A stretch of 33,278 nucleotides of DNA from Nitrospira sp. (GTDB lineage Bacteria; Nitrospirota; Nitrospiria; Nitrospirales; Nitrospiraceae): assembly GCA_029881435.1 (NCBI GenBank), contig JAOUMR010000032.1, forward strand, positions 1 through 33,278, given 5' to 3'. Shown in pieces: positions 7,484 through 16,326 of this stretch. The position numbers and the translations under genes are program-made. Every line of letters starts with the position of its first letter. The stretch's first letter is position 1. The notes under the pieces are model-generated. The model was not told the origin of the DNA. It searched no databases and saw only the letters and a program-made list of their open reading frames with translations.

Positions 7484-8524
7484 TTACTTTCCTCCACCCT
7501 CCAACACCACATGAAATGTCAGATCGGTATCGACTCGACGGACTTTGACTGCAACCTCTTGACCTGGCCTGGTACGCTCGATGAGATAATTTTTCAACTG
7601 AGCACCATCCAGAATCTCCGTGTTCTCAATTGCCAACAAGACATCGTGCTTCTGAATGCCTGCTGTCTTCGCCGGCTCTGCGACCTCCTTGACAGCCACG
7701 CGCACCTTCGTGCCGTCTTTTACCGATGTCATGTGGACACCGAGTCTGGAGAAGGCAAGCGGCGTTCCTGAAAGAGCTGCGTTGACGATGCGCTCCGAGA
7801 GGGTTCCGGGAATAGCAAAGGTCATACGACTACAGTGAGCCTGGTACTCCTCTTTGTCAGTTTGAATAACGGCATGCAGGACCCCCACAACTTCTCCTTG
7901 CATGTTGAACAGCCCACCTCCGGAGTTTCCGCTGCAGGCCGAAAGGTCTGCTTGAATAAGTCGAGTATCGACGGTTTGCAGAAATGTATTGGTATTGCCG
8001 AGCCTCCCAAAGGCCATGGTCGGCCCCCAACCAAGCGGGTAGCCAACTGTGAAAACCTCCATCCCAGGAGAAACTTCCCCCCTGGCAAATGATGTCTCAG
8101 TCTGCAGTTTAGAGCGATGCGGTTCGGCAACTCGATACACCACCACATCCATGAATGAACTCTCACCCACAAGATCGGCGGGAAGTTCGTGAAGATCGTT
8201 TGTGAGCACACGAATCTGTTTCTGAATACTGGTACCAGTCGAAGGCTCGTGTTTCTCTGCGGCATGCCTTGCGGTAATCACATAGCCGTCTCGCAGGTGA
8301 AATCCGGTCCCTCGGACAACAATCTTTCCTGGCCTCTCCGGCGTTCGCTTGTCTTGGGTATCTGCCAGAATTCCCACCGTGACCTGTCTCGCCCGAAGAA
8401 ACGCATCATGGCTGAGCGGCGTGGGTTCGGCTCTGAGCTCGAGGCTGAGCATCATCGTTACAGTCCCTACGACGAATGCCAATAGGCGCACATACCGAGC
8501 CGGTAATGGGGCAAGATCACTCAT
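7484..8524 (-). CDS. Secreted trypsin-like serine protease with C-terminal PDZ domain (Deg/HtrA-like)
   Basis: A 346-aa protein. An N-terminal hydrophobic segment at about residues 11-30 ends LELRAEP, giving a signal peptide or anchor. The chymotrypsin-fold domain carries a complete triad: His87 (ITARHAAE), Asp126 (SFMDVVVY) and Ser201 (SACSGNSGGGLF). The oxyanion segment reads GNSGGG rather than GNSGGP. A single PDZ-like domain follows at about 255-346 (RLGVHMTSVK...GIQKHDVLLAIENTEI). Family members degrade or chaperone misfolded extracytoplasmic proteins. The gene is convergent with the Sua5-type gene and divergent from the SUMF1 gene at 8741. The ATG at 8524 is used. Confidence 0.85.
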   Translation of the reverse strand: MSDLAPLPARYVRLLAFVVGTVTMMLSLELRAEPTPLSHDAFLRARQVTVGILADTQDKRTPERPGKIVVRGTGFHLRDGYVITARHAAEKHEPSTGTSIQKQIRVLTNDLHELPADLVGESSFMDVVVYRVAEPHRSKLQTETSFARGEVSPGMEVFTVGYPLGWGPTMAFGRLGNTNTFLQTVDTRLIQADLSACSGNSGGGLFNMQGEVVGVLHAVIQTDKEEYQAHCSRMTFAIPGTLSERIVNAALSGTPLAFSRLGVHMTSVKDGTKVRVAVKEVAEPAKTAGIQKHDVLLAIENTEILDGAQLKNYLIERTRPGQEVAVKVRRVDTDLTFHVVLEGGGK

Positions 8525-8740
8525 TCGACAATCCTTTCCAAAGGTAATTCACCCTGGACCACAGTGAGATCGAAGCAGAAACCTTTCTCTCTGAAAGTGT
8601 GCAGCATACCCCATCACTCTCGTTCAATTCAGCCATTATGAAAGTGTATCGAATGCTCTCCGCCTCTCTTGTAAGCCATGGACCTTGAGCTTATAGTCTC
8701 CCAGAAAAAGAGCCTGCACGAACATCCTGGACACAGCGTG

Positions 8741-9640
8741 ATGCCGAACGGTTACACGACGTCTGTACTCTCCCTGTTTCTCCTTCTCGCCATGACATGC
8801 CCTTCTATGGCAGCGTCTGAACCAACACCTACTCCGGAACTGGCCAAGCATTTGACTCGGATCGCTGGGCTGGCCCAACCATCACCGATCGTGACCATCC
8901 CAGCCGGTTTGTTTTTACTCGGTTCTAAGCGAGTCGATGGTGATGCGTATGGAAAGTGGACGCAGTTCGACGATACGGAACTCCCACAGCAACAGGTCTG
9001 GTTGGACGCCTACGAGATCGATCGTGAAGAAGTAAGCCTCGGAGAATATCTGTCCTACCTGCAGAAGAAGAAGCTTTTTCCCGCCACTGAGTTACAGAAA
9101 CTCATCTGGCATGTTATTACCGTCCATTTTGTTTCAGACCAGACTCTGACCCGATGGCCTGCGCTCTATGTCACATGGGCAGAGGCACAGAGTCTCTGTA
9201 CGGCAAAGCGCGCAAGGCTTCCGACGGAAGCCGAATGGGAAAAGGCCGCACGCGGTTCTGAGGGCAACCTTTACCCATGGGGCGAAGCGGCTCCCACCTC
9301 CACCTTCGCCATGTTTGGGCAGCATCATGTTCATGAAATCCCCATTCTAGCCGCTGTCGATTCACATGATGAAGGCAAGAGCCCCTATGGCCTTCACCAT
9401 ATGGCAGGCAACGTTGCGGAATGGGTACAGGACTGGTTCGGCTTCGACTACTATGCGTATATGCCAGAGCGCAATCCGCCTGGCCCAACCGCAGGGCGCT
9501 ACAAAGGCGTTCGCGGAGGCTCCTGGAAAAGTAAGCGGGTGATGCTCCGATCCGCGACCCGAGGCGGGGCTACTCCAGATCAACGTTCGGCAACGGTCGG
9601 ATTCCGGTGCGCACGATCATCGGCTTCTCCACTTCCGTAA
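8741..9640 (+). CDS. Secreted SUMF1/FGE-fold protein 1 (no catalytic cysteines)
   Basis: A 299-aa protein from the ATG at 8741, chosen because it leaves a clean signal peptide (VLSLFLLLAMTCPSMAA). An in-frame ATG at 8678 would add 21 polar residues ahead of it. The formylglycine-generating-enzyme-like fold shows IPAGLFLLGS, YEIDREEVSLGEY, RLPTEAEWEKAARG, YPWGE, SPYGLHHMAGNVAEWVQDWF, GVRGGSW and VGFRCAR. True FGEs use two cysteines shortly after the RGGSW motif; here GGSWKSKRVMLRSATRGG has none, so sulfatase activation is unlikely. Related proteins without these cysteines occur beside copper nitrite reductases (NirV) and other redox enzymes. It heads a three-gene plus-strand operon. Confidence 0.85.
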   Translation: MPNGYTTSVLSLFLLLAMTCPSMAASEPTPTPELAKHLTRIAGLAQPSPIVTIPAGLFLLGSKRVDGDAYGKWTQFDDTELPQQQVWLDAYEIDREEVSLGEYLSYLQKKKLFPATELQKLIWHVITVHFVSDQTLTRWPALYVTWAEAQSLCTAKRARLPTEAEWEKAARGSEGNLYPWGEAAPTSTFAMFGQHHVHEIPILAAVDSHDEGKSPYGLHHMAGNVAEWVQDWFGFDYYAYMPERNPPGPTAGRYKGVRGGSWKSKRVMLRSATRGGATPDQRSATVGFRCARSSASPLP

Positions 9641-9723
9641 TGATTAGCCTCGCCCTCGACACCACGCTGCAGAACATCCACCCCAACCTGCCGACGGCTC
9701 GAGGAGAAAATAGGCCAATTCCT

Positions 9724-10332
9724 ATGGTACGATCTTGCCCGATGCGACAGCTCTGTTTGGGTTTCTTGCTTGTGTGGAGCACGCTGCTGTTTGGAGAGCG
9801 GGCTTCGGCTCTGGAGTTTACAGCCGACCAAGCGACCAAAATCGATGGCAAGGTGCGCAAAGCCTACATCTATTACCGTGATGCGATGTGGCGTATCGAA
9901 CACCATAGTATGGGACCGGTGAACGTCAGCATCGTGCGGAAGGACAAACAGATCGTCTGGCTTTTACTTTCAAGAATGAAACACTTCAAGACCATTCCGT
10001 ATAGCCCTGAGCATGACCTAAGCGTCAGTGAGCAGCTGGAGGGAGAAGTCTCGCGGCAGGAGATCGGCTCGGAAGTACGCGAAGGCCATCCCACAGTGCT
10101 CTACGAGGTCACGACAAAGCAAGGAGAACGAGTCGATGCTTACTACCAATGGGTCGCCACAGATATACATTTTCCCATGAAGCTGGCCAAGAAAGATGGC
10201 AGCTGGATCGTCGAGTATCAGCATGTCAAAATGCGCTCGGTGTCAGATTCCCTCTTCAACCTACCTGTGAACTTTCAACCACTGGAAGCATTCGATACGC
10301 CAGAGCCTAAGCAGATCGGGCCAAACAAGTAA
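9724..10332 (+). CDS. Secreted LolA/DUF4412-like protein 1
   Basis: A protein of about 202 aa with signal peptide (LCLGFLLVWSTLLFGERASA, then LEFTADQ). The mature part has alternating beta strands of the LolA/LolB half-barrel type that recurs in outer-membrane lipoprotein-sorting-like proteins: MWRIEHHS, IVRKDKQIVWLLLSRMKHFKTIPYSPE, YEVTTKQGERVDAYYQWVATDIHFPMKLAK. The plan of a conversion strand, a dye-like hydrophobic cradle and 'WVD/WVAT...P.KL' closely parallels the gene at 13690-14325, a likely paralog. ATG 9724 is preceded by AGGAG (spacing long); ATG 9742 is an alternative. It lies between two SUMF1 genes in one operon. Function unknown. Confidence 0.6.
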   Translation: MVRSCPMRQLCLGFLLVWSTLLFGERASALEFTADQATKIDGKVRKAYIYYRDAMWRIEHHSMGPVNVSIVRKDKQIVWLLLSRMKHFKTIPYSPEHDLSVSEQLEGEVSRQEIGSEVREGHPTVLYEVTTKQGERVDAYYQWVATDIHFPMKLAKKDGSWIVEYQHVKMRSVSDSLFNLPVNFQPLEAFDTPEPKQIGPNK

Positions 10333-10352
10333 TATGCAAAGGAGGATGGACT

Positions 10353-11264
10353 GTGCGAGTTTATCGAATCGCCTTAGGCATTACGCTGTCGGGACTGATT
10401 GCTGTAGGTGGAGCACTTGCATTAGACGTTGCCGATGTTGCCCGACAATGGACTCCTGAAGGAAAACAACTGGCGGAGGAGCGAGCTAAACTGCCGGCGC
10501 ATGACGAAATGATCCTGATTCCCGCCGGCGAGTTTCTGATGGGAAGCGACAAGAAGGTGGATCGGAATGCGTATCAAGCCGAACTCCCGCAGCGAAGAGT
10601 CTCTCTGAAAGCCTACGAAATCGATAAATTTGAAGTCACGACCGTACAATTTCTGAAATTTGTCCTTGCTCACGATCTGCCGCCTCTCATCGACTGGCAG
10701 TATGACGGTGGAAACTTCCAAGAACCGATGTCGAACCATCCCGTCATGCACGTATCCTGGGCCGAAGCCGATGCCTACTGTACATGGGCAGGCAAGCGAC
10801 TGCCGACCGAGGCCGAATGGGAAAAGGCCGCACGTGGGCAGGATGGACGGCTCTATCCCTGGGGCAATCAGATGGCTGGGTTATCGAGGGCAAACTTCGG
10901 ACGGACCGGTTTGTCAGGCCCCGTACGGGACCGCCCCGAGCGACTGTTGCTCTATCCACCGATTATTTCCGTCGACAAGTACGACAATGCCGTGAGTCCG
11001 TACGGAGTTTTTCAGATGTCCGGCAATGTAGCCGAGTGGGTAGCCGACTGGTATCACCCCAAGTACTATGCGACCGCACCCAATCAGGATCCGAAAGGAC
11101 CGGAGAAGGGAACTCAGCGAAGCTTCCGCGGAGGCAGCTGGATCGACAGCACCCCAATCGTACGAGTGGCACAGCGCAACGGGACAGACCCAAACACCAG
11201 GATGAATTGGCTCGGCTTCCGTTGCGCACGAGATGCGAAGACCTCACCAGAGGCCCAGAACTAA
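10353..11264 (+). CDS. Secreted SUMF1/FGE-fold protein 2 (no catalytic cysteines)
   Basis: A 303-aa protein starting at GTG 10353, supported by AAGGAGG ten bases upstream. The signal peptide is about residues 1-24 (IALGITLSGLIAVGGALA). Fold landmarks are IPAGEFLMGSDKKVDRNAY, YEIDKFEVTTVQF, HVSWAEADAYCTWAGKRLP, TEAEWEKAARG, YPWGNQ, SPYGVFQMSGNVAEWVADWY, SFRGGSW and WLGFRCARD. The region after RGGSW lacks the FGE cysteine pair. It lies 20 bases after the LolA-like gene, so the three plus-strand genes are almost certainly co-transcribed. A structural, assembly or ligand-binding role for the copper proteins is possible but unproven. Confidence 0.85.
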   Translation: MRVYRIALGITLSGLIAVGGALALDVADVARQWTPEGKQLAEERAKLPAHDEMILIPAGEFLMGSDKKVDRNAYQAELPQRRVSLKAYEIDKFEVTTVQFLKFVLAHDLPPLIDWQYDGGNFQEPMSNHPVMHVSWAEADAYCTWAGKRLPTEAEWEKAARGQDGRLYPWGNQMAGLSRANFGRTGLSGPVRDRPERLLLYPPIISVDKYDNAVSPYGVFQMSGNVAEWVADWYHPKYYATAPNQDPKGPEKGTQRSFRGGSWIDSTPIVRVAQRNGTDPNTRMNWLGFRCARDAKTSPEAQN

Positions 11265-11392
11265 GCAACCGCTTCACCGTCTTTCACAACAAACACGGTC
11301 CAGACCAAGATGACGTGCCGCAGCATGAGACGCATGGCGTGAGAGCCTGATCTGCAGAGGAGAGCTACGGATTTTGAGAGGGTGTCTGTTGA

Positions 11393-12238
11393 CTATTTTA
11401 GCGGGGCATCGGTTGCGCAACGGAACCCTGTGGACTCATTGCGAACCATCGGGTCGCTCTCTACGCGGGTAAAGATACGGACGGTAGGCGTTTCGTTTTG
11501 CCATCCTGCACCACGAATGACCTTCTTTGAACCAGCTGCTGGACCTGTAGGGTTTTTCTCGGGACTCTTCTCATAATACTGGGCGTCATACCAGTCGTTG
11601 ACCCATTCCCAGACGTTGCCGGCCATATCATAGACCCCGTATGGGCTCTTGCCCGCCTCATAACTCCCAACTGGCATGAGGGTCTTCTCCCCAATCCACC
11701 GTTGATTGTAATTGAGATGCTTGGCCGTCGGTTCGACATTCCCCCAAGGGAACCGCCTATCGGACGTCCCTTTGGCAGCCTTTTCCCATTCTGCTTCCGT
11801 CGGCAGTCGTTTCCCCGCCCATTTGCAGTAGGCTTCCGCATCAAACCAATCGACATTGATCACAGGCCGACCGATGAGCGATTCCGTGATGCTGTCCCCT
11901 TGCCACAGATTACGAGTTGGATTGTTTGGATTCTGTGGCACGCGATGCCCCGTAGACTTGACAAAGGCGAGATACAGGCCGTTCGTCACTTCAAACTTGT
12001 CGATCGCAAACGTATCCACCAAGACATCATGACGAGGATATTCATCCCGTCCCCCGTCTCGATCTCCAGAGGGCACACCCATTGGAAACGAGCCGGCTGG
12101 AACCACGATCATCGGGGCGCCGTCCTTCTCGGCTAGAAACTCAACTGGTTCCTGAGATGAACGGTCATCGGCGAACAACATGGATTGACCGAACAGAAGG
12201 CAGCACAGAACCGAGAGAACCACACATCGCACAACCAT
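11393..12238 (-). CDS. Secreted SUMF1/FGE-fold protein 3 (no catalytic cysteines)
   Basis: A 281-aa protein from ATG 12238, which has AAGGAG about 8 bases upstream and leaves a signal peptide (VVLSVLCCLLFGQSMLFA). Landmarks are VVPAGSFPMGVPSGDRDGG, FAIDKFEVTNGLY, VNVDWFDAEAYCKWAGKRLP-type segment, TEAEWEKAAKG, FPWGNVEP, SPYGVYDMAGNVWEWVNDWYD, IRGAGW and TGFRCATD. RGAGW replaces RGGSW and no FGE cysteine pair follows. It is the last gene of the minus-strand copper cluster, 89 bases after the HEAT gene, and converges on the plus-strand SUMF1 operon; each operon therefore carries LolA-like plus SUMF1 members. Confidence 0.85.
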   Translation of the reverse strand: MVVRCVVLSVLCCLLFGQSMLFADDRSSQEPVEFLAEKDGAPMIVVPAGSFPMGVPSGDRDGGRDEYPRHDVLVDTFAIDKFEVTNGLYLAFVKSTGHRVPQNPNNPTRNLWQGDSITESLIGRPVINVDWFDAEAYCKWAGKRLPTEAEWEKAAKGTSDRRFPWGNVEPTAKHLNYNQRWIGEKTLMPVGSYEAGKSPYGVYDMAGNVWEWVNDWYDAQYYEKSPEKNPTGPAAGSKKVIRGAGWQNETPTVRIFTRVESDPMVRNESTGFRCATDAPLK

Positions 12239-12327
12239 CGGAGCACACTCCTTCCGGGAAGTCATAAGAGCATTGATCGTATCATACCATTGAAGAGCAC
12301 TGCTGGAACCAGAGCGCACTTTTCCAC

Positions 12328-13686
12328 CTATTCATTTGGTGCGACGACTGTTAAAAGCGCACCCCCTGCCGTTGCTCGAACGGCATCATCCTCATCATGG
12401 AGGCTTATTTGAAGAATCTCCCTCGCACTCGCCCCCTCGATCTTCGCAATCGAACGGATCGCTGCAATCCTCACACGAGGGACAGTGTCCTGTACCAGCA
12501 GCATCAACGCCGACCGCGCCGGCTCTCGATTAGCCTGTCCCGCATGCCCCAAGGCCCTTGCCACGGCAGCACGAACCGCGGGCTCTTTCGTGTTGATGAG
12601 CGTTCGAACTGAGCTGGCTACGATCTCATACCGTTCATCCAGCTCTAGCAGCGCACCGATGACGAAGGCCCTCACCGCAGAGTCGCGGTCATCAAGCGCG
12701 TTGATCAGTGGCGACCGTGCGTCCGAACCCTGCATCTTGCCTAAACTCACCGCGGCAGCGATTCGCACAGGAGTGAGTGGATCCCTCAGAAGCCGCGTCA
12801 ATACGAGTACAGCTTGCGTTGATGACATATGGCCAAACCCTGTCGCAGCAGCTCCCCGCACTGATGGTTGCTTGTGTTGGCTGGCTTCCATGAGGATCGA
12901 ATACACGCTTGAGGATGGTTGCGTAACTAATGCGCGAATTGCCGACGTTCGTTCATCGGGATTCGGCGCTTTTGCATACCGTAGCAGCAAGTCGCACGCC
13001 TTCGAGCGTTTCAAATGACAGAGAACCTCGGCTGCCGCCACACGTACCCGTACCTCTGGGTCCTTCAGCAGCGGCTCAACGAGCGAGACGACCGATGCAT
13101 CATCCGCCTTCGCAAACCCCTTGAGAACTGCCTCCTTCACTAACACGGCTTGATCCCCAAGGGCCTGCCGGAATTTTGTTGAGCGGCGTCCAGCGTCCAG
13201 CTTGGCAAGCCCTTCGGCAGCCAAGGCTCTGACAAGACCGGAACCGTCACTAAGACCATCCTCGAAGAATGGAATGGCATCGGGGCTCTGCCATTCTTTC
13301 AGAGCCGTATAGGCGGCCCCACGCATCTGCTCTCGCATATCCTTCGTCAGGACGACAACGAATCCGAGCGCGACCTCTCGAAGGATCAACCGATCATCCT
13401 GCTTCAACATCTGTGTGAGCTTGTCATATTCCGTCAGTGCATCTTTAGGATTGCCGAGCCTCAGCAACGTACGGACTTTGAGTCGACGAACATCCGGCGC
13501 GCTAGATGCTTCCGCATCCAGCTTGGCCAACTCCTCAAGAGCCTTCTGGTACTCCGTCTTGTCGTACAGCGTTTGAATCTTCTGAAGGTCGGACGCCGTC
13601 CCGCCACATGCCGGCTCAAGGATGGGAAGAAGCCAAACGAGAGCGAACAAGACGATCGCAGCTTGTCGTATAGTCAGAGCACTCAT
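12328..13686 (-). CDS. Secreted TPR/HEAT-repeat scaffold protein
   Basis: A 452-aa protein with an N-terminal hydrophobic signal (AAIVLFALVWLLPILEPACGG). Residues 35-100 are helical and TPR-like (YDKTEYQKALEELAKLDAEA...GNPKDALTEYDKL). From about 105 to the end there are repeated 30-33-residue helix pairs of HEAT type, recognised by recurring VRxAAAxxLGK/LxK and D-x-x-x-x-VR patterns (DPEVRVRVAAAEVL, DPLTPVRIAAAVSLGKM, DRDSAVRAFVIGALLEL, DTVPRVRIAAIRSIAKI, DEDDAVRATAGGAL). Such solenoids act as protein-binding scaffolds. It starts three bases after the LolA-like gene stop, so translation is probably coupled. Confidence 0.8.
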   Translation of the reverse strand: MSALTIRQAAIVLFALVWLLPILEPACGGTASDLQKIQTLYDKTEYQKALEELAKLDAEASSAPDVRRLKVRTLLRLGNPKDALTEYDKLTQMLKQDDRLILREVALGFVVVLTKDMREQMRGAAYTALKEWQSPDAIPFFEDGLSDGSGLVRALAAEGLAKLDAGRRSTKFRQALGDQAVLVKEAVLKGFAKADDASVVSLVEPLLKDPEVRVRVAAAEVLCHLKRSKACDLLLRYAKAPNPDERTSAIRALVTQPSSSVYSILMEASQHKQPSVRGAAATGFGHMSSTQAVLVLTRLLRDPLTPVRIAAAVSLGKMQGSDARSPLINALDDRDSAVRAFVIGALLELDERYEIVASSVRTLINTKEPAVRAAVARALGHAGQANREPARSALMLLVQDTVPRVRIAAIRSIAKIEGASAREILQISLHDEDDAVRATAGGALLTVVAPNE

Positions 13687-13689
13687 CCT

Positions 13690-14325
13690 CTACTCTCCCC
13701 GCCTTTGGTCGGTCGCACTGAGCCGTTTCTGGTAGCCTGGCGGCTCCTCGAAGTACATGCTGGGCTGTGGGGAAATACGCACTCGCTCATACTGAAACGA
13801 CCAATCACGGTCCTGACTAGCCAACTTGAGCACAATCCCAGTCTCCACATCGATCCATTCGTAAAATCGTTCGAAATGGCCGTGACGATCTGTATGAACC
13901 TCAAATAACTGTGCGGCCCGACCCACCATCTCGGCATCACCAACGGCTGTCCTACTTGTTTCCCCGAATAATCTCGGGTGGATCGGAAGAACATCTTCGG
14001 CCAACGACACAACTAACAATTCTTTCCGTTGGGGAAGGACATACCACATTTCCGCTAAATCCGGCCTGATGATTTCAATCGCCGAAAATCCGAGCTCGGT
14101 TCGAATGGCATACTTATACTCAAGCCTAAGCCGATCACCCTTTACAAATACTTGTACTTGATAGGCTCTCCCATTTACTCGCTTGATGAGCGTACCGGAA
14201 AATTCTGGCTCTAGCGGAAGAGTGTCGCTGCCATTCGAACCCGAGATCGGCAGGCACAGCACAACGACACCGACGAAAGCCAGGAGCACCGAGCTGCACG
14301 TTTTCCTCGCAGCACACAGGCGCAT
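13690..14325 (-). CDS. Secreted LolA/DUF4412-like protein 2
   Basis: A 211-aa protein with signal peptide (SSVLLAFVGVVVLCLPISG). The mature chain is beta-rich in the LolA-like pattern: FSGTLIKRVNGRAYQVQVFVKGDRLRLEY, EIIRPDLAEMWYVLPQRKELLVVSL, QLFEVHTDRHGHFERFYEWIDVETGIVLKLASQDRDWSFQYERVRI. Segment order matches the protein encoded at 9724-10332, suggesting an old duplication that accompanied the SUMF1 duplication. It begins six bases after the stop of the cupredoxin gene (14332) and ends three bases before the HEAT gene start. Function unknown; probably periplasmic. Confidence 0.65.
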   Translation of the reverse strand: MRLCAARKTCSSVLLAFVGVVVLCLPISGSNGSDTLPLEPEFSGTLIKRVNGRAYQVQVFVKGDRLRLEYKYAIRTELGFSAIEIIRPDLAEMWYVLPQRKELLVVSLAEDVLPIHPRLFGETSRTAVGDAEMVGRAAQLFEVHTDRHGHFERFYEWIDVETGIVLKLASQDRDWSFQYERVRISPQPSMYFEEPPGYQKRLSATDQRRGE

Positions 14326-14331
14326 CGGCCG

Positions 14332-15255
14332 TCAATGTTGATGTTCGAGCAGCGGTTGGATATCGATGGAATACCCCAAAGATTCAAGACCGAATCTCGG
14401 GTTGTCCATGACCTTGTGTGCAGTTCGATTCCCCTTTGGGGCAGGCACTGAAAGCTGCTCGGCGAGTTTTCCATCCGGTTGGACCACGACAGATTTGATT
14501 GTGCCAGGTCCTGTCTGGGGATGCCACACGACCAACTGATAGGTGCCGGGAGGAATCTGGTCAATCGTGAACTTCCCTTCGGCGTCAGTCAGCGCATAGT
14601 AGGGGTTGTTCACGGCCATGGCCCAACTCTCCATATACGCATGAAAGCCACATTGCATATAGAAGGTACGGCGGCCCTTATTCAGATAGATCGGCCCGAC
14701 CAGCGATTTGCCGGGCGCATGGTTGTGCAACGCATGGAGATCCCCCCGTTGATGCTGATGGTTCATCACGAGCGGCGTATTGAACAACACACGAGCTCCC
14801 GCTTCCAGAGATGTTTCATAGCCTTGGATATCGTGCATGACGGGATCCATATTGATCACCTCAACTGCATGCCCGTTTCGGACGACCGTCATAAACGGCT
14901 GGAACATGCAATCGCGTGCTTCGATTAGCGGAACAGACACCTCGAAAGGTTTCCCGGCTTCGACCCCTTCCAGAAGCACAATGGCATCCTTTAATCCGCC
15001 CTGATGGCCGACGACGAAATCATGGAGCAAGCGCCACCCACGGCCGTTGGAAATACGGCCACAATACGCAGGGTCAGGAAAGGTAATGAGATTGAATCCC
15101 TTCGGCTCAGGCACTGTTCCATCGAGTGTGATCGTGCCTTCTATCGTTCCGCCATGCTCAACCTGTACAACGTCATAGCAGTAACCGGACACAACCCCCA
15201 CCACCAGTGTCAGGACCGCAATTCCAAAGGCGAATGACCTGCGTCTTGCGCTCAA
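14332..15255 (-). CDS. Cupredoxin-carboxypeptidase-regulatory fusion protein B
   Basis: A 307-aa secreted protein. The TTG start at 15255 is supported by GAGGAG about 7 bases upstream. The signal peptide covers residues 1-26. A first region (HGGTIEGTITLDGTVPEPKG, CGRISNGRGW) is followed by a plastocyanin-like domain with a complete type 1 copper ligand set: His141 in MDPVMHDIQ and Cys202, His205, Met208 in QCGFHAYMESW. A carboxypeptidase-regulatory-like beta sandwich follows at about 213-260 (YYALTDAEGKFTIDQIPPGTYQLVVWHP). Likely a periplasmic or surface electron carrier or copper donor for the multicopper oxidases. It is 24 bases after its paralog. Confidence 0.8.
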   Translation of the reverse strand: MSARRRSFAFGIAVLTLVVGVVSGYCYDVVQVEHGGTIEGTITLDGTVPEPKGFNLITFPDPAYCGRISNGRGWRLLHDFVVGHQGGLKDAIVLLEGVEAGKPFEVSVPLIEARDCMFQPFMTVVRNGHAVEVINMDPVMHDIQGYETSLEAGARVLFNTPLVMNHQHQRGDLHALHNHAPGKSLVGPIYLNKGRRTFYMQCGFHAYMESWAMAVNNPYYALTDAEGKFTIDQIPPGTYQLVVWHPQTGPGTIKSVVVQPDGKLAEQLSVPAPKGNRTAHKVMDNPRFGLESLGYSIDIQPLLEHQH

Positions 15256-15279
15256 TTGCTTCTCCTCGTATCGGTTGCT

Positions 15280-16215
15280 TCAGTGACTCTGCTTCTCGAT
15301 CATCGGATCAATTTCTTTCTTCGTGTCTTCGGTCACTTCGTACCGATTGTACGCATGATCCAGCACCTCGTTGGCATAGAGTCGCCCGGTCGGAGCCGGA
15401 ACCACCAGTTGAGTGTCTACCGTCCCCTTTGGACCGATAATGACTGTCTGTTCGGTGGTACTCCGGACATAGGGGTGCCACACGACCAGTTTGTAGGTTC
15501 CTGGTGGCACATCAGTGAGAGTGAACCGTCCCTGCTCGTCAGTCTTGGCAAAGTACGGATTGCTCACGGCCACTCCCCAACTCTCCATATACGCGTGAAA
15601 CCCACACTGCATGACGAACACCCGCCGTCCCTTGCTCAGGTTGACCAATTGCTTCATCGGCGCACCGGCCATATGTTTATGGTACATTCCCGCGTCACTG
15701 CGGTCTTTCAGGTTCCGTGGATGGGCTGGATTCATCGGAAGGGGGACGTTGAATAACACTCGCGGGCCGAGATGTGACGTCTCGTAGGCTTGAATGTCGT
15801 GCATAACTGGGTCCATGTTGACGACCGTCACTGATTGACTGTCCCGCACGACCGTCGTGAATGGGAGGAAGAGGCAATCTTTCGCTTCAATCTGCCGCGC
15901 GCCCTCATCCTCGAAAGGCTTTCCTTTCTCAACCCCTTCCAAGTACACAAGGACCTCTCGAAACTCACCCTCAGGGCCAACATTGAACGGTTGCAGGATG
16001 CGCCAGCCTTCGCCGTCAGAAATACGACCGCAGTAAAACTGGTCTGGCAGCGTCGTGAGGTTATAGCCTTTCGGCTTGGGTACCTGACCATCCAGCTTCA
16101 CCGTGCCTGTGAGAGTCCCGCCATCCGAGACCGCAGCCTCCTTGTAGGCATAGACCGGCGAACCTATAGCAAACGTCATCACTACCGCAATTACAACATA
16201 TCGTGTCAGATTCAT
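15280..16215 (-). CDS. Cupredoxin-carboxypeptidase-regulatory fusion protein A
   Basis: A 311-aa secreted protein, paralog of the next gene. ATG 16215 is chosen because GGAGGAG lies upstream and a signal peptide (VVIAVVMTFAIGSPVYA) follows directly. The copper site is complete: His139 (MDPVMHDIQAYE), Cys204, His207, Met210 (QCGFHAYMESWG). The regulatory-like domain reads YFAKTDEQGRFTLTDVPPGTYKLVVWHP. A His/Met-rich insert (GMYHKHMAGAPM) lies between the copper His and Cys. It is the first gene after a strong terminator and has its own promoter with a consensus -10, so it starts a separate transcript (cupredoxin A, B, LolA-like, HEAT, SUMF1). Confidence 0.8.
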   Translation of the reverse strand: MNLTRYVVIAVVMTFAIGSPVYAYKEAAVSDGGTLTGTVKLDGQVPKPKGYNLTTLPDQFYCGRISDGEGWRILQPFNVGPEGEFREVLVYLEGVEKGKPFEDEGARQIEAKDCLFLPFTTVVRDSQSVTVVNMDPVMHDIQAYETSHLGPRVLFNVPLPMNPAHPRNLKDRSDAGMYHKHMAGAPMKQLVNLSKGRRVFVMQCGFHAYMESWGVAVSNPYFAKTDEQGRFTLTDVPPGTYKLVVWHPYVRSTTEQTVIIGPKGTVDTQLVVPAPTGRLYANEVLDHAYNRYEVTEDTKKEIDPMIEKQSH

Positions 16216-16280
16216 CGGTCCGCTCCTCCTACCATCTCTCATACAGACTTGAGCAGTTGGATATTACATACATCCGGTTA

Positions 16281-16309
16281 ATTATACCGAGTTCCGCTCC
16301 CGATTGCAG
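16281..16309 (-). promoter_or_regulatory. Promoter of the cupredoxin operon
   Basis: On the minus strand TATAAT (complement of 16281-16286) is a perfect -10 hexamer; 17 bases upstream is a weak -35, CTGCAA (complement of 16304-16309). It lies between the MCO 1 terminator and the cupredoxin A start, leaving a leader of about 60 bases. Confidence 0.6.
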
Positions 16310-16326
16310 GACTTGTCAGTCTTGAT

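Noticed and set aside
8741-9640. SUMF1 gene as a true formylglycine-generating enzyme
   Set aside because: The Cys pair required for catalysis is missing and there is no sulfatase in the window.
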